Positions 1-7,611 of a stretch of DNA of 64,000 nt are shown piece by piece. The notes under the pieces were generated by a model. It saw only the letters and a program-made list of their open reading frames with translations, did not search any database and was not told the origin of the DNA. Origin of the DNA: Enterobacillus tribolii (lineage in GTDB: Bacteria > Pseudomonadota > Gammaproteobacteria > Enterobacterales > Enterobacteriaceae); contig NZ_QRAP01000006.1 of NCBI RefSeq assembly GCF_003363015.1, positions 62,001 to 126,000 of the forward strand. Reading direction: 5' to 3'. A program made the position numbers and the translations under genes. Position 1 is the stretch's first letter. The number at the start of each line of letters is the position of its first letter.

Positions 1-62
1 CATACAGTTACGGCAATTATAGCCACTACAGATACGAAAGCAGTAATAAAGACGGAGATTAA
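1..62 (+). CDS. wzc: C-terminal tail of a Wzc-type tyrosine kinase (partial)
   Basis: Only the last 19 codons are in the window, read in frame 3 to a TAA at 60-62. The tail carries five tyrosines within its first eleven residues (codons at 3, 9, 18, 27 and 33), then a hydrophilic end. A C-terminal tyrosine cluster of this kind is the autophosphorylation tail of Wzc-family BY-kinases, inner-membrane polysaccharide co-polymerases that control capsule chain assembly. The next gene, on the opposite strand, encodes the capsule anchor Wzi, which fits a capsule locus, and a rho-independent terminator follows at once. The catalytic domain is outside the window, so the call rests on the tail and the context. 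Another tyrosine-rich protein cannot be excluded. Confidence 0.6.
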   Translation, partial: YSYGNYSHYRYESSNKDGD

Positions 63-83
63 ATTCCGTTAAATGCGGGTTAT

Positions 84-113
84 AAACAGGCGCTAAAAGG
101 CGCCTGTTTTTTT
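84..113 (+). terminator. Rho-independent terminator after wzc
   Basis: A perfect 10-bp stem (84-93 with 100-109) with a six-base loop runs into a T tract ending at 113. It lies 22 bases after the wzc stop codon. Confidence 0.85.
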
Positions 114-149
114 GTGCTGAATACCCCGGGGAATACCAGTACATCGCAG

Positions 150-182
150 GGAAAAATAAAGCCATCTGCTGGGATGGCTTTG
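150..182 (-). terminator. Rho-independent terminator after wzi
   Basis: A 9-bp stem (AAAGCCATC at 158-166 paired with GATGGCTTT at 173-181) is followed on the minus strand by a T-rich run over 150-160. It lies just past the wzi stop codon, so wzc and wzi converge with separate terminators. Confidence 0.75.
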
Positions 183-197
183 GGATCAGAAACTGGC

Positions 198-1640
198 TTA
201 AAGGCTGATGGGTATTTCCAGACCGAGGCTGGCGCCGACATCGTCAAACGTACCGTGCTTGCTGTCGGTGTACCACAGGTAAGTATTGAAACGTACCCGG
301 CTTTCGAAGTCATAGCCCCATCCCAGCTCAATGCCTTTCAGGGTATCAGCATACGGGAAAGCATGGTTGATGCTTTGGCTTTGAGGGTTAACCTTGGCAT
401 ACATCAGGCGGGTGCTCCAACGCTGGCCATCTTCCAGCACCAGTTCGACTTTACCGGACAGAGCCTGGCCGTCGCCGCCCATCGCATGTCCCAGCGGATA
501 CCCTTGCTGATAATAGCCGCCCTTGTAGATAAAGTGGGTGTAGATAATATTTTCTTTATCGAACTCAGAACGGGTATCGGCCCCTTCGATATGCCAGTTG
601 ATCTGGTGCATATCCCAGGCGTGGTGACCTTCAAGACCGACCAGGTAGGTATTCTTGGACGGCAGCATGCCCGCTTCATCTTCACCGACGATTTGCCCAT
701 AAACGCTGAGCGGAAGGTTCAGCAGCGGCTGCAATTTGAGGCGGAAGTCAAACCCTCCCAACTGGTTGCCCGGATCGTTCCTGGCGTCGCCCGTGTTGTC
801 GCTTCCGGTTGCGGCGTCCCAAAAGGAATGCCACGACTGCGGTCGTCCGTCTCCGCCCCACATCATCATGCGCGATGCGCCTAACTCCAGGAAAGAAGTC
901 GGCATCATGGTGAAACGGCCGCCAATGAGTTTGGTATCCGGTACGCTGCTATATTGCTCTAACTGCCCGGCGCTAAGCTGGTACTGCCATGGGCCAATCC
1001 AGGAGAGCCAGGGCGTTTCAAAGGGAGATTGATCGGCGCGTTGCATCATGAAGCCAATGACCGGACGGGCCGCGTCTGAACGAATCAGGCTGCCGTCATA
1101 GCCGGGGCCCCACCACTGCGGAATGGAACCGAATGAAACCCATTGATTGAAGATTTTCAGCGCGCCGTAGGAGCCGTCCAGATTCCAGCGTGACTCGTCA
1201 TCAATATACTGATCCCCTTCAACGCGTCCCTGGACGTTGACGTCCCAAAATTCGCCGCTGTCGCCGATTGCCAGTCCCAGACCATGGCCGCTGGAAGGCG
1301 TATTGGCGAAATCGCGCGGCAAACCGGGGCGATCGGTTGAGGTATAGGCACTGATCCGGATATCTGACTTTATTTCTTTCAAACGACGTTGAACGCGATC
1401 CAAAACAATTTGATCGCTGCGCGTGCTTTGTTTGGCCTGTGAAACCACGCGCTCAATTTCTTCCTGACTGAGCGGCCAGGTCGACAGGCTAACGCTGATA
1501 ACGCCACGGTCAGATAACCAGGCAAGATCATTACGTAAGTCATTATCCGGTGCGATTAATCCGGCTGCGGAAACCGTGAAAGAAAAGAATAAAGGAATTG
1601 CACCAGTGAGACTTATCTTATTTAAAATAGATTCAGGCAT
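198..1640 (-). CDS. wzi: Capsule assembly protein Wzi
   Basis: The 480-residue protein has a cleavable signal peptide (positive residue early, hydrophobic core about residues 10-25, Ala-rich end) and then the acidic N-terminal motif and beta-barrel pattern of the Wzi family (E. coli Wzi is about 479 residues). Wzi is an outer-membrane lectin-like barrel that helps hold group 1 capsular polysaccharide on the cell surface. Alternating aromatic and polar strands, with many Trp and Tyr, continue to the C-terminus, as expected for a barrel. The ATG follows an AGGGAAG ribosome site. The gene converges on the wzc tail, so wzi has its own promoter, presumably in the AT-rich region upstream. The substrate polymer cannot be read from this sequence. 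Confidence 0.88.
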   Translation of the reverse strand: MPESILNKISLTGAIPLFFSFTVSAAGLIAPDNDLRNDLAWLSDRGVISVSLSTWPLSQEEIERVVSQAKQSTRSDQIVLDRVQRRLKEIKSDIRISAYTSTDRPGLPRDFANTPSSGHGLGLAIGDSGEFWDVNVQGRVEGDQYIDDESRWNLDGSYGALKIFNQWVSFGSIPQWWGPGYDGSLIRSDAARPVIGFMMQRADQSPFETPWLSWIGPWQYQLSAGQLEQYSSVPDTKLIGGRFTMMPTSFLELGASRMMMWGGDGRPQSWHSFWDAATGSDNTGDARNDPGNQLGGFDFRLKLQPLLNLPLSVYGQIVGEDEAGMLPSKNTYLVGLEGHHAWDMHQINWHIEGADTRSEFDKENIIYTHFIYKGGYYQQGYPLGHAMGGDGQALSGKVELVLEDGQRWSTRLMYAKVNPQSQSINHAFPYADTLKGIELGWGYDFESRVRFNTYLWYTDSKHGTFDDVGASLGLEIPISL

Positions 1641-2119
1641 AGCTTCCCTACCTGGAAAAAAGGGCCAGAGAAAGTCAGTATACGTTATTTATCCCCGTTA
1701 AAAGCCGGCCGGACTTTTCCGCGCTCGTTTAATAGTTAAATTTCTCTATGTATTTTCTCATTGGAATTAAAATATATTTTGCTAATTTTTAATATCGCGG
1801 GTCATTAACCTTATATTTATTCTTAATAAAACTTTATTTGTTTTGCGAATGAATTGTTGGTTTGATCTGTGTGATTAATTATTTTTGCTGGTTGTTCTGA
1901 GAAAAATTACGAATCGTACGATGCAAAAAGGCACAAAGAGACAAATGACAAATAAAAAAATGTGAATGCTCCTAAGTTTTGTTCTTTAGGTGAATTCTTA
2001 TTACACTCTAATTTAGGTCAATTATCCGCTGAATCATAAGAAAGCTATAATAGTAAACAGGAGTAAGGACGGCATGCAGCTTGCCGTACCTTATTATCAG
2101 AAATATATAAGGGGAAATA
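1641..2119. other. AT-rich intergenic region between wzi and the GNAT gene
   Basis: No credible gene lies here. The stretch is clearly richer in A and T than its surroundings. It holds a 10-bp palindrome (ATCGTACGAT, 1913-1922), a consensus-like TATAAT at 2046-2051 and a strong hairpin at 2064-2093. The wzi promoter must lie in the part nearest 1640, but I could not pick out a convincing -35/-10 pair. Confidence 0.5.
2064..2093. other. Hairpin between the GNAT gene and wzi
   Basis: TAAGG-ACGGCA (2064-2074) pairs with TGCCGT-A-CCTTA (2082-2093), giving 11 base pairs with one bulged A and a seven-base loop. It could end the GNAT transcript on the minus strand, but no clear T tract follows in either direction. 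Confidence 0.45.
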
Positions 2120-2545
2120 TCAGGAGAACGAGGAGGAAATAATGGTCCAGGCGCTGGGATGTTTATCGAAGCCTAATTTAGGATAGTATTCCTGAGCCAG
2201 CGGCGCGGCCAGCAGGATTAGCTTACAATTCGGCTGTAACTGACGGCAGGTCTGCGCGATGAGCGCTTTACCAATGCCCTTATGCTGTGCGGCTTCGGAA
2301 ACGGCTAAATCAGACAAATAGCAGCAGTAGTGAAAGTCGGTGACGGAACGCGCCACGCCGACCAGCTTTTCGCCTGACCAGGCCGTAATCAGCAAATCAG
2401 CATGCTTAAGCATGGCTTCCATACAGGCGCGATCTTCCAAAGGCCTTCTGGCGCCCAGCGACGTTTCCGTCAGCAACTGAACGAACTGCTCAACGCTGAT
2501 TGGCGTATTAACCTGATAACGAATTTCTTCCGTGTTGTCTGACAT
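2120..2545 (-). CDS. GNAT-family N-acetyltransferase
   Basis: A 141-residue single-domain protein of the Gcn5-related acetyltransferase fold. The region around residues 75-100 has the beta4/alpha3 signature, with a conserved Asp-Leu-Ala-Val strand and a Q-x-x-G-I-G-K-A-L pyrophosphate-binding loop for acetyl-CoA. A later strand ends in the Tyr-x-x-x-Gly-Phe motif common near the GNAT C-terminus. The ATG follows GGGAG at good spacing. The substrate cannot be predicted; small stand-alone GNATs of this kind modify amino acids, polyamines, antibiotics or protein N-termini. It is transcribed in the same direction as the putrescine importer gene behind it but is separated by a terminator, so co-transcription is unlikely. 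Confidence 0.8.
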   Translation of the reverse strand: MSDNTEEIRYQVNTPISVEQFVQLLTETSLGARRPLEDRACMEAMLKHADLLITAWSGEKLVGVARSVTDFHYCCYLSDLAVSEAAQHKGIGKALIAQTCRQLQPNCKLILLAAPLAQEYYPKLGFDKHPSAWTIISSSFS

Positions 2546-2590
2546 GGGTTTCTCCCTGCATGTGGAGGATATTTCGGGTCGTGCCCGAAA

Positions 2591-2610
2591 TCATACTCCC
2601 TTCAGTATGA
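2591..2610. repeat. Inverted repeat upstream of the GNAT gene
   Basis: Seven-base arms TCATACT and AGTATGA with a six-base spacer lie 46 bases before the GNAT start codon. It could be a protein-binding site or a small hairpin in the 5' untranslated region; neither can be decided from sequence. Confidence 0.35.
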
Positions 2611-2625
2611 GGGATGAAGCGCGCA

Positions 2626-2653
2626 TAAAAAAAGCGCCTTACGGCGCTTTTTT
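2626..2653 (-). terminator. Terminator after the putrescine importer gene
   Basis: An A-run, AAGCGCC, a three-base loop, GGCGCTT and a T-run make a symmetric rho-independent terminator between the importer stop codon and the GNAT gene. It would work in both directions. Confidence 0.85.
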
Positions 2654-2663
2654 ACGGAAAGAA

Positions 2664-4034
2664 TTACTGAGCGATCTCGACGTCTTCGTACTGCGGCGGC
2701 GGCTGACGGAACAGACGGGTAAGGAAGGTCAGGTAAAGTAACCCGATCCCACCCCAAATCAGCCCCAGGGTCATGGAGCTTTGCTCCAGGTTCACCCACA
2801 GCACCCCGACGGTAGCGGCGCCCAGCAGCGGCAGCAGCAGATAGCTGATCGTATCTTTCAGCGTACGGTTGCGGCGCTCACGGATATAGAACTGGGAGAT
2901 CACCGACAGGTTAACGAAGGTGAACGCAACCAGCGCGCCAAAGTTAATCAGCGCCGTTGCCGTCACCAGGTCAAACGAGACGGCGGACAGCGCAACCGCA
3001 CCGACCAGCAGCACGTTAAACGCCGGCGTACGCCATTTCGGGTGAACGTAACCGAACAGACGCTCCGGGAACACGCCATCGCGGCCCATCACGTACATCA
3101 GGCGCGATACCCCGGCGTGCGCGGCCATACCGGAAGCCAGCACGGTGACGCAGGAGAACACCAGAATAACGGACTGGAAAAGTTTACCGGCAACGTACAG
3201 CATGATTTCCGGCTGTGACGCATCCGGATCCTTAAAGCGTGAGATATCCGGGAAATACAGCTGCAGGAAGTAAGACACCGCGATAAAGATCACGCCGCCG
3301 ATCAGCGCCGTCAGGAAAATTGCCTTCGGAATAACGCGCCCGGCGTCCGGGGTTTCTTCCGACAGCGAACTGATGCCGTCAAAACCGAGGAACGAGAAGC
3401 ACAAAATCGTCGCGCCGGTAATCATTGGGATCAGGTGGGCGTTTTCAGAGGTAAACGGACGTGAACTGACCAGCGTGCCGGCGCCTTCGCCGCCGTATAC
3501 GCCGTGGATCAACAACCCGGTGAACACCACCATGATGGCAACCTGCACCACCACGATAACGGTGTTGAGGTTGGCAACCAGATTGATGCCGCGCAGGTTG
3601 AACAACGTCATCAGCGTAACCAGCCCGAACACGAAGATCCACGGCGCGACGCCGGGGAAGATCGCTTCCAGATAAATTTTGGCCAGCAGAATGTTGATCA
3701 TCGGCATGAACAGATAATCAAGCAGCGATGACCAGCCGACCATAAAGCCAACGTGCGGGCTGATCGACTTTTGCGCATAGGTATACGCGGAACCGGCAGA
3801 CGGGAACCGTTTCACCAGTTTGCCGTAGCTGACTGCCGTAAACAGGATGGCGATCAGCGCAATCGCATAGGAGGTGGCAACGTGACCGTCGGTCAGCCCG
3901 CTGACGATACCAAAGGTATCGAAAATGGTCATCGGCTGCATATAGGCGAGCCCCATCATGACCACCTGCATCAGGGTCAGGGTCTTACGGAGTTGAACGC
4001 GGTTTTGCTGCGGAGCGGCGGTATTAATTGCCAT
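2664..4034 (-). CDS. puuP: APC-family putrescine importer (PuuP-like)
   Basis: The 456-residue protein has about 12 hydrophobic segments and aligns by eye along its whole length with E. coli PuuP, the proton-motive-force-driven putrescine uptake permease of the amino acid-polyamine-organocation superfamily. Recognisable blocks are the N-terminal [13 protein letters not shown] segment, the [20 protein letters not shown] loop and the [10 protein letters not shown] segment. I chose the ATG at 4034 because GGAGGA sits seven bases upstream and the protein then begins like PuuP; an in-frame start 13 codons earlier lacks this support. The rest of the puu putrescine-degradation cluster is not in the window. 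PlaP is a related alternative. A 74-codon reading frame with its own ribosome site overlaps the start from upstream. Confidence 0.85.
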   Translation of the reverse strand: MAINTAAPQQNRVQLRKTLTLMQVVMMGLAYMQPMTIFDTFGIVSGLTDGHVATSYAIALIAILFTAVSYGKLVKRFPSAGSAYTYAQKSISPHVGFMVGWSSLLDYLFMPMINILLAKIYLEAIFPGVAPWIFVFGLVTLMTLFNLRGINLVANLNTVIVVVQVAIMVVFTGLLIHGVYGGEGAGTLVSSRPFTSENAHLIPMITGATILCFSFLGFDGISSLSEETPDAGRVIPKAIFLTALIGGVIFIAVSYFLQLYFPDISRFKDPDASQPEIMLYVAGKLFQSVILVFSCVTVLASGMAAHAGVSRLMYVMGRDGVFPERLFGYVHPKWRTPAFNVLLVGAVALSAVSFDLVTATALINFGALVAFTFVNLSVISQFYIRERRNRTLKDTISYLLLPLLGAATVGVLWVNLEQSSMTLGLIWGGIGLLYLTFLTRLFRQPPPQYEDVEIAQ

Positions 4035-4248
4035 GACGAAGTCCTCCCATGTTCTCAGCCTTTGTAGGGTCAAACAACGTACAAAGCGGAGAAGTCACGG
4101 GAAAACGTCGCGTGAGATAACTGGATGTATATTCTGAAAGAGGACGGGAAAAAGAAACGTCAACAGGCGTTGCGGCGCCCGCCCCGTAGTCGCTGCTGCT
4201 GCAGCGCATACCGGTGAAGCCCGGTGCGAAAGCAAAAGATTGCCCCAT
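4024..4248 (-). CDS. Possible leader peptide overlapping the putrescine importer start
   Basis: A 74-codon frame starts with ATG seven bases after a GAGGA ribosome site and ends 11 bases inside the importer gene in a different frame. That arrangement would allow translational coupling. The product is rich in Ser, Thr and Pro, has no membrane segment or signal peptide, and I recognise no relatives. It could instead be chance reading of a structured 5' leader. Support is the ribosome site and the overlap only. Confidence 0.3.
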   Translation of the reverse strand: MGQSFAFAPGFTGMRCSSSDYGAGAATPVDVSFSRPLSEYTSSYLTRRFPVTSPLCTLFDPTKAENMGGLRHGN

Positions 4249-4501
4249 CTCAATGTCCTCAATAACGTTACGGCAATGCCGCTAAAATAATGATTATCAT
4301 GTCCGGCTCCGGGCCGGCCTCAGTGGTCAAAACGCTAACTCTGGTGCAAAAAAATAACCGACGTCATCAATAAACATCGGCTACTCGCAGGGCGCGTATT
4401 TTGCCCCAGAGCCGGGCATCTGACAAGATGTATGGAGGGGGGCGGCGCAAATCTTTTAGGCATTTCGTGCTGTTTTTATTTTCTCATTTATTTTCAATTT
4501 G
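4249..4501. other. Intergenic region upstream of the importer, with a Fur-like site
   Basis: No gene is seen between kdoO and the possible leader peptide. At 4286-4304 the sequence matches about 14 of 19 bases of the Fur consensus, centred on ATAATGATTATCAT. The rest contains only weak inverted repeats and an AT-rich run after kdoO (4470-4501). The Fur assignment is tentative, since such AT-rich palindromes occur by chance. Confidence 0.3.
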
Positions 4502-5392
4502 TTATATCAGTATTTGTTGAGTTGCGTTCTCAAGAACGCGCAGCGGGGAAAGTTGCGGGTCCTGCATGGCGTCAAGCGGCAACAGGAAGGTTTGCTCCAG
4601 CATAAACTGACCGCTCATCGCCGCGTGCGGCGTTTGATCGGAGAAGCAAATCCAGGTGCTTCCCGGAGGAAATTCAATGGATTGCTGCAAACCCCGCTGT
4701 TGATACGCTGTGCTGCCCTTCATTTTGTCATGCAGCTCCAGCATCAGGTGATCGTAATGGCTGCGCTTGCGTTTGGTGATGCCTACAGCCGCCTGCAACC
4801 AGCTGCTGAACGGTGAATAGGCTTTCAGTTCAGGCAAAAAACGGGCAGAGAGGCTGGCGAAATCTTCCCCCACGCGCCAGACGCGCGCTTCTCCGTGCGG
4901 ATTAATATTGCTGAACACGCGGACAATGCGCTCGCCATAGGTTGGACGTGAAGGAAAAGCATCTACGTGCAGACGGGTATCGTCCTTACGCCAGGAGGTA
5001 TTAGCGCGCCAGGCGGCGATCGGGTGCAGGCGCAGGCTGGTGGTCGGGCTGTGCAGGGCCTGGCGGTAGCCGGGCAACAGACTGCCGAGCAGGCTGACCG
5101 CGCAGCGATAGTAGCGATCGACCAACTGCTGTACTTCTTCTGTCCGGCTCGCGTCCGCGACGCCGTTGATGTTTTGCTTTTCAGGCTGATAGCTGATGTT
5201 TTTGCGTTTTGGCGAAACCAGCGCCGGCGTGAGCAATTCATGCTCTTTCTTCGTCAGGGGAAAAGCCAACTGTGGTAAATAAAGCACGTCACCCAGTTCG
5301 AGCGAATGCTGGATCTGCGGATTTTGTTCAGGGATATCCCAACGGTTGAAAGGCAGTTCAACGATCGCGGTATTAGCGTGTAATGCAGACAT
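4502..5392 (-). CDS. kdoO: Kdo hydroxylase family Fe(II)/2-oxoglutarate dioxygenase
   Basis: The 296-residue protein resembles KdoO, which hydroxylates 3-deoxy-D-manno-octulosonic acid to Ko in the lipopolysaccharide inner core of Burkholderia and Yersinia. The iron-binding triad is visible: His142 and Asp144 in the HVDAFPSRPTYGERI block and a distal His256 in a D-Q-T-P-H motif, followed by E-Q-T-F-L. The mid-protein R-V-F-x-N-I-N-P segment is also typical of the family. I prefer the ATG at 5392; an earlier in-frame start at 5437 would be TTG and would fall inside a palindrome. No other lipopolysaccharide core gene is adjacent. Expected role: iron- and oxygen-dependent modification of inner core sugar at the cytoplasmic side. 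Confidence 0.75.
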   Translation of the reverse strand: MSALHANTAIVELPFNRWDIPEQNPQIQHSLELGDVLYLPQLAFPLTKKEHELLTPALVSPKRKNISYQPEKQNINGVADASRTEEVQQLVDRYYRCAVSLLGSLLPGYRQALHSPTTSLRLHPIAAWRANTSWRKDDTRLHVDAFPSRPTYGERIVRVFSNINPHGEARVWRVGEDFASLSARFLPELKAYSPFSSWLQAAVGITKRKRSHYDHLMLELHDKMKGSTAYQQRGLQQSIEFPPGSTWICFSDQTPHAAMSGQFMLEQTFLLPLDAMQDPQLSPLRVLENATQQILI

Positions 5393-5431
5393 GGCGCTTT
5401 CTGCTCCACCTGTTTTGTCATGACTTATACT

Positions 5432-5452
5432 CAGCAACTAATGTAGTTGCTG
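5432..5452. repeat. Perfect inverted repeat between kdoO and the DUF1003 gene
   Basis: Nine-base arms CAGCAACTA and TAGTTGCTG are separated by ATG. The site lies 40 bases before the kdoO start and about 105 bases before the divergent DUF1003 start, a likely position for an operator. The regulator is not recognised. Confidence 0.5.
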
Positions 5453-5557
5453 GCTGAGCCGCGATCGTCACCAAAAAATGCGGAAGGCGGGTTTGAACAC
5501 AGTTTATTAAAGTTGTTTATAAATTGTTTAATATTTTAATCGGATGAAAACAGAAAG

Positions 5558-6100
5558 ATGATGAATACGATCGACCATTCATTGCTGGAAAAATTGCAGG
5601 CCTCACACCGTGCTCGGCGTGAGCGGATTCTGGCGCACAAGAATGTGCATCAGGAAACGCCGGAACTGACGTTGGGTCAGCGGATGGCGGACGGGGTTAC
5701 CCAGGTGATTGGTTCCTGGCGGTTCATCATCATCCAGAGCATCCTGCTGGCGGCGTGGATGGCCGGCAATGTCTGGTTCGGGCACGGCGCCTGGGATCCC
5801 TATCCGTTTATCTTATTGAATTTACTGCTCTCCTTCCAGGCCGCGTATACCGCGCCGGCCATTATGATGAGCCAGACCCGGCAAAGCGACATGGATCGCA
5901 AACGCGTCGAAAATGACTTTGAAATCAACGTGAAAGCAGAGCTGGAAATCGAGCTGCTGCATGAGAAGCTGGATCTGATGAAAGAGAAGGAACTGCAGGC
6001 GCTGACGGAGGCGGTCAATCTGCTGACCAAACGGCTGGATGCGTTATCCCGTGAGAGGGCGCCGGAAAACGGCGGGGGCGACGCGACGCCTCCCGCCTGA
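5558..6100 (+). CDS. DUF1003 family inner-membrane protein
   Basis: A 180-residue protein with a basic cytoplasmic N-terminus (about residues 1-45), two transmembrane helices (about 53-73 and 82-105), a short conserved loop ending in A-P-A-I-M-M-S-Q, and a long charged coiled coil (about 115-170). This is the standard DUF1003 layout; the biochemical function of the family is unknown. The gene starts with tandem ATGs after a weak AGAAAGA ribosome site and is divergent from kdoO. It nearly touches the convergent yegD gene (6 bases between stops), leaving no room for a terminator. Confidence 0.8.
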   Translation: MMNTIDHSLLEKLQASHRARRERILAHKNVHQETPELTLGQRMADGVTQVIGSWRFIIIQSILLAAWMAGNVWFGHGAWDPYPFILLNLLLSFQAAYTAPAIMMSQTRQSDMDRKRVENDFEINVKAELEIELLHEKLDLMKEKELQALTEAVNLLTKRLDALSRERAPENGGGDATPPA

Positions 6101-6106
6101 CGATGA

Positions 6107-7462
6107 TTAGGCGCTGAAAATCCGTTGCGCCCAGCGCGCCAGTCCGGCGGTGACGGAGCCGAAGTCATCGCCGCCCTCGATGGGGATGCCGGGCAGGCGG
6201 TGCGCCAGCGCCCGGCGAATCAGCGGAGAACGTGCGCTGCCGCCGGTGAGGTAGATGACCTGCGGCGTCTCGCCGCTGACGCTGAGCGCTTCGCTGACCT
6301 GCTCCAGAATCCGCTCCAGCGGTTGAGCGATGGCGTCCGCCAGTTCGGCTTCGTTCAGATGCTGAAGCAGGCCGTTGGCGACGAAGTCCAGCGCTGTTTC
6401 TGTTTCATGGTGCTGTGACAGCGCGATTTTACTTTCTTCCGCGGCCCGCACCAGGCGGTAGCTCAGACGCTGCTGATACACTTTCAGCAGCCGTTTCACC
6501 TTATCCGGTTCTGCCGCGCTGCGTACCAACTCCTGCAACAGACGACCGTTGGCGCTGCCGTAAAAATCGTTCTGCGCCGGTACATCGTTGGTGGCGACGG
6601 CGTTCCAGTAAGGCAGTGCGGGCAGGGCGATGCCCTTTTCCGTCATTCCGCCGTGTCCCAGCAGCGGCATCAGCCGTTTGAACGCCAGCATGATATCGAG
6701 ATCGTTACCGCCGACGCGGCAGCCGCTGTGGCCTAACAGGCTGGACTGACGTTCCCGCTGGTCGCGCCAGCGCGGCCCCATCAGCAGCATGGAGCAGTCA
6801 GTGGTGCCGCCGCCGATATCCACGACCAGCACGCGCTTCTCTTCCTGTAACGTAGCTTCGAAGTCCAGTCCGGCGGCGACGGGCTCAAACTGAAAGACCA
6901 CGTCCTGAATACCCGCCCGCCGCGCCGCCCGTTCAAGGATCCCCTGAGCCTGCCGGTTAGCCTCTTCGCCGCCGTTCCCCTGGAAGTTGATTGGGCGGCC
7001 GATCACGGCCTGATCGACGGGCTGTTGCAGCGTGCTTTCCGCCAACGTGCGAATATGCAGCATCATGGCGCAAACCAGATCTTCAAACAGCGCGATCTGC
7101 GGCGGTTTCAGGCCGTTGGCGCCAAGAAATGATTTGGGCGATTTAACGAAGTAGACCTCTTCCGGATCGGCGATATAAATCCCCAGCGCTTTCAGCCCGA
7201 ACTGCACGCTGTCCGTATTGACCTGAATGTCTTCTTCCCGGTTGTAGCGCATCGCACGCCGCAGCAAATCCTGATTTTCTTCGTCGCCGGCGGGCACGTT
7301 ACGGCAGCGGTTGAGCCATTCGCTCACCGCCTCCCGCACGGGCGCGCACAACATCGAGGGCAGATACGGCGATCCCTGTTCCAGCGGCAGCAACTGCGGA
7401 TGATTTTCCCGCATTACCGCCACAGAGCAGTTGGCCGTTCCGTAGTCAAAACCAATAAACAT
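6107..7462 (-). CDS. yegD: Hsp70-family chaperone-like protein YegD
   Basis: The 451-residue protein has the actin-like ATPase core of Hsp70 without a normal substrate-binding domain, as in E. coli YegD. Visible motifs are the N-terminal phosphate loop F-D-Y-G-T-A-N-C-S, the second phosphate loop V-V-D-I-G-G-G-T-T-D and the adenosine loop Y-L-T-G-G-S-A-R-S-P near residue 420. Its cellular role is not established. In E. coli yegD lies beside alkA and yegE (dgcE), and the same group is kept here, with ogt inserted. It is divergent from the alkA fusion gene. Confidence 0.9.
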   Translation of the reverse strand: MFIGFDYGTANCSVAVMRENHPQLLPLEQGSPYLPSMLCAPVREAVSEWLNRCRNVPAGDEENQDLLRRAMRYNREEDIQVNTDSVQFGLKALGIYIADPEEVYFVKSPKSFLGANGLKPPQIALFEDLVCAMMLHIRTLAESTLQQPVDQAVIGRPINFQGNGGEEANRQAQGILERAARRAGIQDVVFQFEPVAAGLDFEATLQEEKRVLVVDIGGGTTDCSMLLMGPRWRDQRERQSSLLGHSGCRVGGNDLDIMLAFKRLMPLLGHGGMTEKGIALPALPYWNAVATNDVPAQNDFYGSANGRLLQELVRSAAEPDKVKRLLKVYQQRLSYRLVRAAEESKIALSQHHETETALDFVANGLLQHLNEAELADAIAQPLERILEQVSEALSVSGETPQVIYLTGGSARSPLIRRALAHRLPGIPIEGGDDFGSVTAGLARWAQRIFSA

Positions 7463-7582
7463 ACTCTTTTCCCCATGCCAATGAAGGGCGGCGACTTTAC
7501 TTCATTGCGCAAACGGGAGCAACCAAGCGGGAGAATATTAATGTCCGAAATCCGCGAGTCGCCGGCGATGTTCGGGAGTAGA

Positions 7583-7598
7583 CTGTAAACATCAACAG
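7583..7598. promoter_or_regulatory. LexA-like SOS box upstream of the Ada-AlkA gene
   Basis: CTGT, eight mostly A/T bases, then ACAG, 13 bases before the start codon of the repair gene. The half-sites match the LexA consensus exactly; over 20 positions the match is about 13. E. coli alkA is controlled by Ada rather than LexA, so this would be a different link. Confidence 0.4.
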
Positions 7599-7611
7599 AC
7601 GGGAGAGAAAA

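Noticed and set aside
7501-7515. Ada box (GCGCAAA) upstream of alkA
   Set aside because: The A-box is not at the proper distance; the match is too short to claim.
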